A stretch of 64,000 nt of DNA from CAIYUC01 sp963682005. Lineage in GTDB: Bacteria > Bacteroidota > Bacteroidia > Bacteroidales > FEN-979. The stretch spans positions 2,170,001-2,234,000 of the forward strand of contig OY820914.1 in the NCBI GenBank assembly GCA_963682005.1, in the 5' to 3' direction. Shown piece after piece: positions 40,584 through 49,550 of this stretch (position 1 is the first letter of the stretch; every line of letters starts with the position of its first letter). A model generated the notes under the pieces. That model saw only the letters and a list, made by a program, of their open reading frames with translations. It did not search any database and was not told the origin of the DNA. Made by a program: the position numbers and the translations under genes.

Positions 40584-41177
40584 ATGATCAAAACGATATG
40601 TGTTTTTTGCGGCTCGAGCATGGGAGCGGGAGACCTTTATAAGAAAAGTGCAAAATCACTTGCGGATCTTTTTCTCCGAAAGGAGATCAACCTGGTTTAT
40701 GGGGGTGCAAATGTAGGGCTGATGCGGGTTTTGGCTGATACTATGCTTGATGGCGGAGGGCGGGTGATTGGTGTGATGCCGGAAAACCTGGTGGCGAAGG
40801 AGGTGGCGCATGACAACCTTACGGAAATGCATATTGTGAAGGATATGCAGGAGCGCAAAGCGCTGATGGCGGAATTGTCGGATGCATTTATTACGCTGCC
40901 CGGCGCTTATGGCACCCTTGATGAGATTTTCGAAATGCTGACATGGAACCAGCTGGGGATCATCCACAAACCGGTCGGGATCCTGAATGTCGCTCTTTAT
41001 TATGATTTGTTGAGCATCATGCTGGATCATGCGGTGGATGAGAAATTCCTCCGGCCGGAGCATCGTCAGATCCTGATCATTGAAAAGGATGCGGAGGTGC
41101 TGCTGCAAAAATTGAATGATTTCAAACCGGTCACCGCCGAGAAGTGGATTGAGCGGCTGAAGGAAGGAAAAATTTAG
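40584..41177 (+). CDS. LOG-family protein (TIGR00730-type)
   Basis: A 197-residue Rossmann-fold protein. Seen: ICVFCGSSMGAGDLYKKSA at the start, VYGGANVGLMRVLADTMLDGGGRVIGVMP, and ALMAELSDAFITLPGAYGTLDEIFEMLTWNQLGI. The usual PGGxGTxxE motif reads PGAYGTLDE, with Ala for the second Gly; the catalytic Glu is kept. Known reaction of the family: release of a base from cytokinin-type or other nucleoside 5'-monophosphates. The bacterial role is probably in nucleotide turnover. ATG at 40584. It precedes the GxxExxY element. Confidence 0.88.
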   Translation: MIKTICVFCGSSMGAGDLYKKSAKSLADLFLRKEINLVYGGANVGLMRVLADTMLDGGGRVIGVMPENLVAKEVAHDNLTEMHIVKDMQERKALMAELSDAFITLPGAYGTLDEIFEMLTWNQLGIIHKPVGILNVALYYDLLSIMLDHAVDEKFLRPEHRQILIIEKDAEVLLQKLNDFKPVTAEKWIERLKEGKI

Positions 41178-41225
41178 CGTAAAACGTATTACCTTTTCGT
41201 TTTTTTCCGATTAATGGAGAATGGA

Positions 41226-41694
41226 ACGCGGATAACACGGATTTAACGGATTCCCGCGGATAAATTAATCGGATATGATATTACTTAATAACCATATTAC
41301 TGAACGGGTAATAAAAGGTTTTTTCACAGTTTACAATGATCTTGGATTTGGATTTCTTGAAAAAGTATATCAAAATGCTATGATCATTGAATTAAGGCAA
41401 CTTGACTTAAAATGTGAAAGTCAAAAACGGATCCTTGTCAATTATAAAGGGATTCAGGTTGGTGAATATTTTGCAGATATCCTGGTCAATGATAAAGTAA
41501 TTTTAGAACTTAAAGCTGTTGAATATCTTTTAGAGGAACATGAATTCCAGTTGATCAATTATTTAAAAGCAACAGATATTGAAGTGGGACTCTTATTGAA
41601 TTTTGGAAAAAAGCCGAATTTGGGAGGAAAGTATTTGGTAATGAGAGGAAATAATTAAATCAGCGAAAATCCGTTAAATCCGCGTCATCCGCGT
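41226..41694. mobile_element. GxxExxY nuclease gene bounded by 36-base inverted repeats
   Basis: The left arm (41226-41261) and the reverse complement of the right arm (41659-41694) agree at 31 of 36 positions by my count. Each arm is four 9-base units built on CGGAT, such as ACGCGGATA and TAACGGATT. The single gene inside ends exactly where the right arm begins. I see no target-site duplication. This may be a small nuclease-linked mobile unit; the mobility is an inference. Confidence 0.55.
41275..41658 (+). CDS. GxxExxY protein (PD-(D/E)xK nuclease-like)
   Basis: A 127-residue protein with the name-giving motif GFLEKVYQNAM (G-x-x-E-x-x-Y) at about 25-35 and the nuclease-like core YFADILVNDKVILELKAVE, where Asp, Glu and Lys match the D-ExK pattern at about 67-82, then HEFQLINYLKATDIEVGLLLNFG. 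Known: a widespread family of unproved function, related by fold to PD-(D/E)xK nucleases. The gene is much richer in A and T than both neighbours. It is framed by inverted copies of a 36-base repeat, which supports transfer as a unit. ATG at 41275, stop immediately before the right arm. Confidence 0.85.
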   Translation: MILLNNHITERVIKGFFTVYNDLGFGFLEKVYQNAMIIELRQLDLKCESQKRILVNYKGIQVGEYFADILVNDKVILELKAVEYLLEEHEFQLINYLKATDIEVGLLLNFGKKPNLGGKYLVMRGNN

Positions 41695-41710
41695 GCTAAT
41701 TTTAGATACT

Positions 41711-42286
41711 ATGATCATAATCGGCATAACAGGTACGATCGGGGCAGGCAAAGGGACCATCGTCGAATACCTCACCGGGAAGAAAGGGTTTGAGCACTTC
41801 TCCGTCAGGGCTTACCTCCTCGAAGAGATCAGGAAACGGGGCCTTCCCGAAGACAGGAACAGCATGTTCAGCATCGCCAATGAACTCAGGGCGAAACACG
41901 GACCTTCGTATGTCACGGATCAACTTTTCCTGCGGGCCATGGAAACCGGGAGAGACTGCGTGATCGAAAGCATCCGCACACCGGGCGAAATCGATTCACT
42001 GAAAGCCAAAGGGAAATTCTTCCTGTTTGCCGTTGATGCATACCCGGTGGTGCGTTATGAGCGCATAAGGCTGAGGCAATCCGAAACGGACAGCATTTCC
42101 TATGAAACATTCATGGAAAATGAACACCGGGAGATGGATACGGATGACCCGAACAAGCAGAACCTGCAGCAATGCATCGTGATGGCCGATGTTGTCTTGC
42201 TGAATAATGGCGGGAAAGAGGAACTTTTCAGGCAGGTCGAGGAGAACCTTCAACGGGTTATTTCCAGGCCTAAAAAGGGTAACTGA
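41711..42286 (+). CDS. P-loop nucleotide kinase-like protein
   Basis: A 191-residue protein starting MIIIGITGTIGAGKGTIVEYL; I chose the ATG at 41711, which begins this core. The P-loop is GTIGAGKGT at 7-15, as in adenylate, UMP/CMP and dephospho-CoA kinases. A lid-like segment follows (RYERIRLRQSETDSISYETFMENE). It might be a deoxynucleoside monophosphate kinase; a dCMP deaminase gene lies 4 kb away at 46281, but this is weak support. Substrate unknown. The right arm of the GxxExxY element ends 16 bases before its start. Confidence 0.7.
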   Translation: MIIIGITGTIGAGKGTIVEYLTGKKGFEHFSVRAYLLEEIRKRGLPEDRNSMFSIANELRAKHGPSYVTDQLFLRAMETGRDCVIESIRTPGEIDSLKAKGKFFLFAVDAYPVVRYERIRLRQSETDSISYETFMENEHREMDTDDPNKQNLQQCIVMADVVLLNNGGKEELFRQVEENLQRVISRPKKGN

Positions 42287-42310
42287 TATGCCTGGTTTAA
42301 CGTTTATTTG

Positions 42311-42500
42311 TACCCTCCCCGACCTTCGATCTTTGGGGTGTCTAATAAGTTTGAACGTACAATAAGATTTCCTTTGTGTTACTTCGCGTGTACTTTGAGT
42401 CCTTTGTGGTTCAATTCTTTAAAAATAACCACAAAGTGCACAAAGGATGTCACAAAGGCGCACAAAGACTTTTTAGACACCCCCCAAAGAGGGGTGGGTA
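42311..42500. repeat. nested hairpin element, copy B, carrying octad repeats
   Basis: The left end (TACCCTCCCCGACCTTCG, 42311-42328) matches copy A at 15011. Outer arms TACCCTCCCC/GGGGTGGGTA and second arms TCTTTGGGG..TGTCTAATAAG (42330-42349) with the complementary segment at 42469-42490 pair well. The interior holds CTTTGTGGTT (about 42403) facing ACCACAAAG (about 42428) and more CACAAAGG units. Whole element about 190 bases between the kinase gene and the BNR/BACON gene. Confidence 0.75.
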
Positions 42501-42539
42501 TGCTATGTTTAAAAAGGCATCCTCACGAAAATTGGCTCT

Positions 42540-45500
42540 CTACCGCTGGATGATCAGCCTTTCAATCCTGCTTGTGCTCTCGGATTTCATTTTCACCAGG
42601 TAGCACCCTTCAGGGAAAGAGACCACATCAAAGCGATATGAATCCTCACCCTGGCAGTTTCGGGAAAGGATCGTTCTCCCAGTAAGATCAAGGATATTAA
42701 CCTCCAGGGACTGGCTTTTGAATTCGTTCGGAATGATTGTGAAAGAACCCCTCGCCGGGTTCGGATACAGAAGGATTCCTTTGCTGTGGATCTTTTCCAC
42801 GGCGATCGGGGCACCATCCTGCGAAACCGTTACATCCTGCGGAGCCAGCCCCGAACCGGTGACGGTTATCGTTGCAATGCGTGGCGTAGTTGAAACATTC
42901 TCCGTGTAATTCGCCTCGATGGTTCCGTTCCCGGTACCGGAAGGTGTCGGGGTGCACCAGGGTGCGTCGCTGGAAGTAGTCCAGTTTGTATTCGAAGTGA
43001 CGGTGAACGAAGTCATCCCCGGTAAATACGTGACATCCTGGTTCAACGGGTTGACCGCCAGCATGGGTGCAGCACCGGATTGGGTGACAGTCACCGAAAC
43101 AGGTGTCAGTCCGGATACCGTGGTGGTGATGTGCGCGATCCGCTGAACCAGCGTAATGTTTTCTGCATAATTGGCTGTGATCGTACCATTGCCGGTCCCG
43201 CCGCTGTTGATGATACACCATGTAGCGTCACTAACGACTGTCCAGGAACTGTTGGAGGTAACATTGAATGTTGTAATTCCTGCCTGGGAACTGACATCCT
43301 GGTTGGGAGGATTCACCGCCAGGGTTGGCGCGGCACCTGCCTGGGTAACTGTAACGACCAGCGGAGTTAATCCGGTAACTGTAATGGTGATATGTGCAAC
43401 CCGCTGGTTTATTGAAAAATTCTCCAGGTAATTAACGGAGATGGTCCCATTCCCGGTACCGGTCGGGGTAACGGTGCACCATGAGGTGTCGCTTACAACA
43501 TTCCACGTTGCGTTTGATGTAACAGTAAACGAGGTGGAGCCTGCAGGAGAGGGCACATTCTGGTTTGCGGGAAGAACTGCAAGTGTGGGCGCTGCCCCGG
43601 CCTGTGTTACAGTGACCGTTGTTGCAGAGCCTGTGGCAGGGGTGATCGTTATAATTGCTACCCGCTGGTTTCCCGAAAGATTCTCTGTATAATTAGCCGT
43701 GATCGTTCCATTCCCTGATCCGGACGGTGGGGTGACCGTACACCAGGTCGAATTGCTTGAAACCGTCCAGGTTCCGGAACCGGTTATGTTAAATGTAGTT
43801 GAGCCGGCCGGAGAAGCAGGTACATTCTGGTTCCCGGGCGTTACGGTAAGAACGCTGTAAAGATCCGACTGCCAGAGACCGCGGCCGTATGTGCCTGCCT
43901 TGATCCTGTTGTTGGAAGAATTCGATGGATCGTAAAAGATCTCGAGTTCCCTGACATCAACGATCGGCAACCCTGAATTGAATAATATCCAGTCGCTCAT
44001 CGAGGCATCCCGGTAGTAGATTCCCGTTTCATTGCCAACATATAAGCCGTCGTTGCTATTCTTATCCATTACAATGGTATTTGTGTACATGCTTGGCAAG
44101 GTACCTGAGATGTTCGTCCAGGTCATCCCTTTATCCGTTGATTTATATACAGAAGCACCGGCCGTGGCATAAACGATATTCTGGTTGGTCGGATGGGCTT
44201 CCAGGGATGTTGCAGCCATCCCGCCGGGCATGGCGCAGTTCGTCCATGTGGGAGATGCTGCATTTGCATTATCGGTGCGTTTAAGGCTTGAGCCCCTCGA
44301 AACATAAAGAATATCAACGTTTACAGGGGATTGTTCCAGGGCAACGCAATTACCCAACCCGGTGGAGATGGCCGTCCAGTTGATTGCTCCAGTGCTTGTG
44401 GCCTTCACGTTGGTGGTCCGCCATACACTCTGGTCTCCAAGGAACATCGTATTCGGATCTGTGGCATGTAGGATGAATGGAGTGACCCAGCCTCCGGATT
44501 CAGGAATATTATCTGTGATCGACCAGTAGCTGTTCCCGGAAGTTGCACGGAAAATGGTTCCATAATAGATGGTTCCATACCTGTAATTCGTATCGGAGTA
44601 ATCGATCAGGCATTCCATTCCATCACCCCCGATAACCGTAGTAAAAACTGAGTTGTTGTTGCTTGAGGTTCCGTTATCCTGGTACCCGTTTATGCAGAGA
44701 CTGCCCTTTGAGGCACTCTGTCCGATCTTGTAAACTTGGGCAATACCGAGGCCGGAGGAAATATCGGTCCAGGTGGTTCCGCCGTTTGAGGTTGAATAGA
44801 TCCCGCCATCACCCCCGGAGTATAATTTTCCGTTCAGTGGCGACCAGTCAAGGGAATGAATGTCGGCATGGACAGACGGAGCACAGGTTTCGCCGAATGA
44901 GCTGCCGACCCAATGTGAACTGATGGTCCACGAAACACCGCCGTTGGTCGATTTCCAGATATTCACCCCTCCTGCATAGATAATATTTGCATTGGCAGGA
45001 TCGACAGCAATGCAGAGGTCGTACCATGCCTGGCTGCTTCCTCCACTTCCGTCGCATGCATAATCCATGATGTTCGGGGAGGTGGATTGTGTCGTGAAAT
45101 TCAACCCGTTGTTGGTCGACTTCAGCAATCCTGTGAATGGTCCGGATGTTTGCAACAGGTATACCCACGAGGGTTGATTCGGGCTTAATCCGATCACCAG
45201 GCGGGAACCGGAAAGAATCCCGGATGTTACCTGGGTCCAGGAATCACCCGTATTTGCTGACTGGTAGAATTTCCCGTTTTCCGTTGCATACATAATTGTC
45301 GGGTCCGTAGGTTTGAACCGGATATCCTTGTAATTGGAAGTGTTTGATGATTTCCGTGTCCAGGTTGTGCCGCCATCGGTGCTTTTATAGATGCCTCCGC
45401 TGGTTGCTGCCAGCAGGATCGAGGAGTTTGACGGGTGGATCTGCAGCATTCCCACGGTGACATTTCCCATGCCTGAATTTGATGCCGTAAAAGTGACTCC

Positions 45501-46163
45501 GCCGTTGGTTGTTTTATATACACCCATTCCGGGGGCATCTCCGGCGTCGCGATCGCCTGTGCCGATAAAAATGGTATTTGGTGTTGTTGGATGAACAAGG
45601 ATAGCTGAAACGCCCAATGTAGGAAGGTTGGCTGTCAGGTTTGTCCAGGAATTCCCGCCGGTTGCGGATTTCCATAATCCGCCCGATGGTGATCCGATGA
45701 AAATGATATTGGGATCTGTAGGATGGAATCCTACAGCATTGATCCTCCCGAGGCCGTTGGGTTGATCTGTGGCATTTCCGGGGGAAGCAACAGGCCCGAT
45801 CTGGGTCCAGTTTCCGTTGATCGATTTCGGTGAATGCGAGGAGGTATATTTTTCATATTCACGGGCTACAGACCCCGGTTCAGGCAGTTTTCCATCGGGC
45901 TGAACCCTGAACTGGTTGATATATTCCCACCTTTTGAAAACTTTCCAGCCGTTTCCTTTATGATTTGTCCGGCCGCACCAATAGCGCTCAAAAGCACGCT
46001 GTGTGTCGTAAAAGTTTGCCTCCGGATCCTGCATCATCCGGATCCAATATGGATTTGCGGCTGTATCTTCAAGGGCTATGGTGATCTGGCTGCGGAGATT
46101 ATTTTTTCCCGTAAAAAGGAGAAATAAGCCGGTGATAATGAAGAAGTAGATATATTTTTTCAT
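42540..46163 (-). CDS. T9SS-exported BNR/sortilin-like propeller protein with four BACON domains
   Basis: A 1207-residue protein with a signal peptide (YIYFFIITGLFLLFTG). Residues about 110-780 hold many Asp-box/BNR units (GGLWKSATGGNSWTNL, GIYKSTDGGTTWTRKSS, SVYKSTDKGMTWTNIS) forming sortilin-type beta-propellers. Then come four tandem BACON domains of about 85 residues at about 785-1110 (each with FxVTSxxxWxVxSDxxWC and VTVTQAG). The tail is a T9SS type A sorting domain (LYPNPARGSFTIIPNEF). Known: BACON domains bind mucin or glycans in some Bacteroidota; Asp-box propellers occur in sialidases and in receptors. No sialidase catalytic set is evident. Role inferred: surface binding protein. 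ATG at 46163; TATTTTTG 38 bases upstream. Confidence 0.88.
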   Translation of the reverse strand: MKKYIYFFIITGLFLLFTGKNNLRSQITIALEDTAANPYWIRMMQDPEANFYDTQRAFERYWCGRTNHKGNGWKVFKRWEYINQFRVQPDGKLPEPGSVAREYEKYTSSHSPKSINGNWTQIGPVASPGNATDQPNGLGRINAVGFHPTDPNIIFIGSPSGGLWKSATGGNSWTNLTANLPTLGVSAILVHPTTPNTIFIGTGDRDAGDAPGMGVYKTTNGGVTFTASNSGMGNVTVGMLQIHPSNSSILLAATSGGIYKSTDGGTTWTRKSSNTSNYKDIRFKPTDPTIMYATENGKFYQSANTGDSWTQVTSGILSGSRLVIGLSPNQPSWVYLLQTSGPFTGLLKSTNNGLNFTTQSTSPNIMDYACDGSGGSSQAWYDLCIAVDPANANIIYAGGVNIWKSTNGGVSWTISSHWVGSSFGETCAPSVHADIHSLDWSPLNGKLYSGGDGGIYSTSNGGTTWTDISSGLGIAQVYKIGQSASKGSLCINGYQDNGTSSNNNSVFTTVIGGDGMECLIDYSDTNYRYGTIYYGTIFRATSGNSYWSITDNIPESGGWVTPFILHATDPNTMFLGDQSVWRTTNVKATSTGAINWTAISTGLGNCVALEQSPVNVDILYVSRGSSLKRTDNANAASPTWTNCAMPGGMAATSLEAHPTNQNIVYATAGASVYKSTDKGMTWTNISGTLPSMYTNTIVMDKNSNDGLYVGNETGIYYRDASMSDWILFNSGLPIVDVRELEIFYDPSNSSNNRIKAGTYGRGLWQSDLYSVLTVTPGNQNVPASPAGSTTFNITGSGTWTVSSNSTWCTVTPPSGSGNGTITANYTENLSGNQRVAIITITPATGSATTVTVTQAGAAPTLAVLPANQNVPSPAGSTSFTVTSNATWNVVSDTSWCTVTPTGTGNGTISVNYLENFSINQRVAHITITVTGLTPLVVTVTQAGAAPTLAVNPPNQDVSSQAGITTFNVTSNSSWTVVSDATWCIINSGGTGNGTITANYAENITLVQRIAHITTTVSGLTPVSVTVTQSGAAPMLAVNPLNQDVTYLPGMTSFTVTSNTNWTTSSDAPWCTPTPSGTGNGTIEANYTENVSTTPRIATITVTGSGLAPQDVTVSQDGAPIAVEKIHSKGILLYPNPARGSFTIIPNEFKSQSLEVNILDLTGRTILSRNCQGEDSYRFDVVSFPEGCYLVKMKSESTSRIERLIIQR

Positions 46164-46201
46164 CGTGATGATGGATTAGATGTTCACTGTTAAACGGTTA
46201 A

Positions 46202-46209
46202 CAAAAATA
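46202..46209 (-). promoter_or_regulatory. candidate -7 box for the BNR/BACON gene
   Basis: The minus strand reads TATTTTTG, a full match, 38 bases before the ATG at 46163. Confidence 0.45.
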
Positions 46210-46280
46210 GCAAATTTCTCCCGATTTTTGATAACTCATCCTGATTAAGTACTTTTACATGCTGCACTATAAACAGGAAA

Positions 46281-46772
46281 ATGGAAGAAGAAAAGTATAA
46301 GCGTCCCACCTGGGATGAGTATTTTATTGAGATTGCCCATACGGTAGCCGGCCGGGCTACCTGCGACAGGGGACGGAGCGGATGTGTCATAGTCCGTGAC
46401 AAGCAGATCCTCGTGACCGGGTATGTGGGCTCTCCGCGCGGGTTGCCTCACTGCGACGAGGTCGGACACCTGATGAAAAAAGTATTGCATGAAGACGGCC
46501 GTATTTCGCAGCATTGCATGAGAACCGTGCATGCCGAGCAAAATGCAATCTGCCAGGCTGCAAGGCTGGGGATTTCACTTGAAGGATCGACGCTATACTG
46601 CCGGATGACTCCATGCCGTACCTGTGCCATGCTGATCATCAATTGCGGGATCAGGCGCGTTGTCTGCGAACGGAAATACCACGATGGTGCAGAATCGGAG
46701 CAGATGTTCCTCAAAGCCGGCATAAACCTGGAGTTCATAAATGATGAACTCCAGGAGTATGATAAGCAGTAA
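46281..46772 (+). CDS. dCMP deaminase
   Basis: A 163-residue zinc enzyme of the cytidine/deoxycytidylate deaminase fold (ComEB group). The zinc site is TVHAEQNAI and MTPCRTCAMLIINCGI, with His, Glu (proton shuttle) and two Cys. The start KRPTWDEYFIEIAHTVAGRATCDRGRSGCVIV is the usual one. Known reaction: dCMP to dUMP for thymidylate synthesis, usually with dCTP/dTTP control. ATG at 46281. Divergent from the BNR/BACON gene and convergent with the C10 protease gene, whose stop lies five bases past its own. Confidence 0.93.
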   Translation: MEEEKYKRPTWDEYFIEIAHTVAGRATCDRGRSGCVIVRDKQILVTGYVGSPRGLPHCDEVGHLMKKVLHEDGRISQHCMRTVHAEQNAICQAARLGISLEGSTLYCRMTPCRTCAMLIINCGIRRVVCERKYHDGAESEQMFLKAGINLEFINDELQEYDKQ

Positions 46773-46776
46773 ATCG

Positions 46777-49395
46777 TTACCTCCTTACAATCATCTTTTT
46801 CGGGAACATTCCGTCCGAAGTCATGAACTGCAGGCAGTAGATACCTTCGGAATACCCGGATACATTGAGTTTTATCGTTGACTGGTTTTTCCCCGGGGTG
46901 ATCATTTCAATGATCTGGCCCTGGGTGTTCATTACACGGATGTTTTCCACGGAAACATTCAGTGATGACAAGTCGATCGTCGTATAGTCACCGGCAGGAT
47001 TCGGGAACATCCTCACAGAAGCACTGAGGCTCGATTCCTCCAGCCCGGTCAGATTTCTTGTTATACCGATGGAAAGCAGGTAGGTGCCATACTGACCGGA
47101 AAATTTGGGAGAAACTTTAAACAAGACAAATCCACCGTTCAAAATTGTTATGTAATCGGCCGCTTGTGCATCGAAATTTGAAGACCAGTTTGCTCCGTCT
47201 GTCGAATAACTAAAAATGGCATCCAATGTATAAACCTCGCCGCCCGTGTGGTTCATGTCGTAAACCTGTGCAAAAATTACATAGCTGAAACCAGCCGGGA
47301 GATCGATCTTGTAATAATCATAATCAGGATCGTTGTTCGATCCGAGGTGACAGTTTGAACCATAGGTGTTGACAGTAGTCTGATTCCCGGTGAACGTGAC
47401 AGGCAGCGTATAGCTGGTGCCCGCCGTGTTGTCTGGTTCGTATTGGTCGGGGACCGGGGGGGCATCCAGGACGGTAATCTCGATGGGGTTTTGGTAATAG
47501 GTTGACCCGGTAAGCTGCCAGCTGCCTCCGCTCTCAAGATACTGCATGGCGAGCAGGTAGGTTCCCGGAGGAGAATCAAGACTTCCGATATTAAAGTCAA
47601 GTCCATTGGTATAATGATATCCGACCGGAAGCGTTTGATTGGTATATGTGCCAATGTTGTATACAAAATATCCATCCAGGTCGTAAAGCGAAACATCAAA
47701 GATCCCGTTGAAGTCCGATGTGCCATTATTAACTACATCCAGGTGAACACCCATGGCCTGGCCCTGGATAATTGTTGTTCCCGGGGAGGCCGTCATTGGT
47801 GTATATAGTTCAATGTCGTTGGGATTGATCACATTCATGGAGATCAGGTTTGAATAGCTTCCATCCGCAACGAGGTACCAGTTGTCGCCATTTGGCCTGA
47901 AAAATGTCGCAATATTGTAAGACCCGGGAAGGAATGTAAAAGAGCCTGGATACGTAAATGTAAGATCTGCGTAATAGGTCGAAGGTAAATTATAGTTCAT
48001 GATGCTATCCACCATGCCGACGTAAATGCCGTTATTGTCGAAGATTGCAGCACAGAAATCTCCCTGGAAATCGGTCCCGCCATAATTGGCGATTTGGGTG
48101 GAAACATCAAAAGCGGCTCCGTAATAAATAGTGTTGTTTGGGGTTGTCAGCCAGTTATAAAGCCTAAGGTCATAACTCCCTGCACCGCCGCCGCCTGTCT
48201 CAGGTTCAAGCCCTAGCACGGCCTGCTGGTAACTGTTGAATCCGCCTGATCCGCCACCTGTCCCGACTCCTGATGGATTTAATGCGTCGATGGCAAAATA
48301 GCCATCGTATTGTCCTGACCATCCCCAGTTGAAATGGAAGTTGTTGTTATCGTCAAATCCGTCACAAACAAAGCAATGACCTCCGCCGTCGCCGATCCCT
48401 GCATATAAGACCGGGCGGTCGACACCGATATCGCCTTTCAGCAGTGAGATCCAATCGGCGAGGCTGTAATTATCCCGCATCAATCCCTGAAGGGAGGATT
48501 TATAACCGAAATAAGTCTTTAAAGCATACTCTGAACAGTTCTGGACAGGACTTTGTGAACTGACCACATAGGCAGAACTTCCACCGGTCGCTCCAACACC
48601 ATAGTTCATGTCAACACTTACGCCGCAATGGTACATCAGGGTTGCAACAGCTTCGTTGTTCCCGGAAAGCTGATTTGGCATGGAACTCCAGCCATAGCTC
48701 GTGCTTCCGAAATCAGCAGACAAGGTTCCGAAATTGTTTGAATTGTAAGAGTGAAATCCAGATCCGTTCACAGGATAATTCCAGTATTTCAGGATCTGGG
48801 CCATGGCCGTGGCGACGCAACCGGTAACGGTATATTCGCCGTATTGCTGGTCAAACGGGCATAATGCATTGTAATAGGGTGACTGATCCCATTGGGTCTG
48901 CATCAAAGGCGCAACACCTTTTGTGCTTTTCAGGGAAACGGGGGACCTGCCTTCCTTTTTAAGCTCCAGCCATGCATTGGTCACATCGCTGGCCGGCACA
49001 AGGTTATCCGTGATCGCAGCCCGGATCTCTTTGTTGTACCACTCAAGCCATGATGCAACGTGGGGCGGGATCTTCCCGGCATCGAAACCGCTCTCATACG
49101 AGTAACCCAGCACGGGAGCAGCTTTATCGTCGGAGGATACAATAATAAAACCTTTTGACGGACTGGTGTTGAAGACATAAAAGTAATTGATCTGGCCGTC
49201 AGAATACGTTCCGCCCAGGGCTGAAGAAGTATAAACAAGCTCAAGGCCTGTAACGGCTTTCAGCATTGCATTCGTCGTACGGGTGTTCAGGAAATTCTGA
49301 CCGACAATTTTTGCCGTGGCCACGTCAACTTGCTTCCCGAATGCCAGGTTCATTACAAAAGCTGTAAGAACCAGAAGAAAGGAAAATTTTTTCAT
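46777..49395 (-). CDS. C10-family (streptopain-like) cysteine protease, T9SS cargo
   Basis: An 872-residue secreted protease. Signal peptide KFSFLLVLTAFVMNLAFG, then an inhibitory propeptide at about 20-165 (VGQNFLNTR, GFIIVSSDDKAAPVLGYS). The catalytic domain has Cys in GCVATAMAQILKYWNYP near 193 and His in GDGGGHCFVCDGFDDNN near 339, then FHFNWGWSGQYDGYFAID. Several beta-sandwich domains follow at about 410-780, and a T9SS type A domain (RMFPNPAGDYTTIDLSS) at the end. Known relatives: SpeB, interpain and PrtT, which degrade host proteins; in an environmental species it would serve protein feeding. The stop is five bases from the convergent dCMP deaminase stop. Confidence 0.92.
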   Translation of the reverse strand: MKKFSFLLVLTAFVMNLAFGKQVDVATAKIVGQNFLNTRTTNAMLKAVTGLELVYTSSALGGTYSDGQINYFYVFNTSPSKGFIIVSSDDKAAPVLGYSYESGFDAGKIPPHVASWLEWYNKEIRAAITDNLVPASDVTNAWLELKKEGRSPVSLKSTKGVAPLMQTQWDQSPYYNALCPFDQQYGEYTVTGCVATAMAQILKYWNYPVNGSGFHSYNSNNFGTLSADFGSTSYGWSSMPNQLSGNNEAVATLMYHCGVSVDMNYGVGATGGSSAYVVSSQSPVQNCSEYALKTYFGYKSSLQGLMRDNYSLADWISLLKGDIGVDRPVLYAGIGDGGGHCFVCDGFDDNNNFHFNWGWSGQYDGYFAIDALNPSGVGTGGGSGGFNSYQQAVLGLEPETGGGGAGSYDLRLYNWLTTPNNTIYYGAAFDVSTQIANYGGTDFQGDFCAAIFDNNGIYVGMVDSIMNYNLPSTYYADLTFTYPGSFTFLPGSYNIATFFRPNGDNWYLVADGSYSNLISMNVINPNDIELYTPMTASPGTTIIQGQAMGVHLDVVNNGTSDFNGIFDVSLYDLDGYFVYNIGTYTNQTLPVGYHYTNGLDFNIGSLDSPPGTYLLAMQYLESGGSWQLTGSTYYQNPIEITVLDAPPVPDQYEPDNTAGTSYTLPVTFTGNQTTVNTYGSNCHLGSNNDPDYDYYKIDLPAGFSYVIFAQVYDMNHTGGEVYTLDAIFSYSTDGANWSSNFDAQAADYITILNGGFVLFKVSPKFSGQYGTYLLSIGITRNLTGLEESSLSASVRMFPNPAGDYTTIDLSSLNVSVENIRVMNTQGQIIEMITPGKNQSTIKLNVSGYSEGIYCLQFMTSDGMFPKKMIVRR

Positions 49396-49550
49396 ATCAT
49401 TGATTTTTAGTTAGATATCGTTTATTTATTCATCGGGTACCTGTACCGGTTCCACCTCATAAAAATACGATAAAATATATAAATCCGGCGGGAATGGATA
49501 AAATTATTTTTATTCATTCTAATTAACAAGCTAAGTTCCACGCGTGATCA

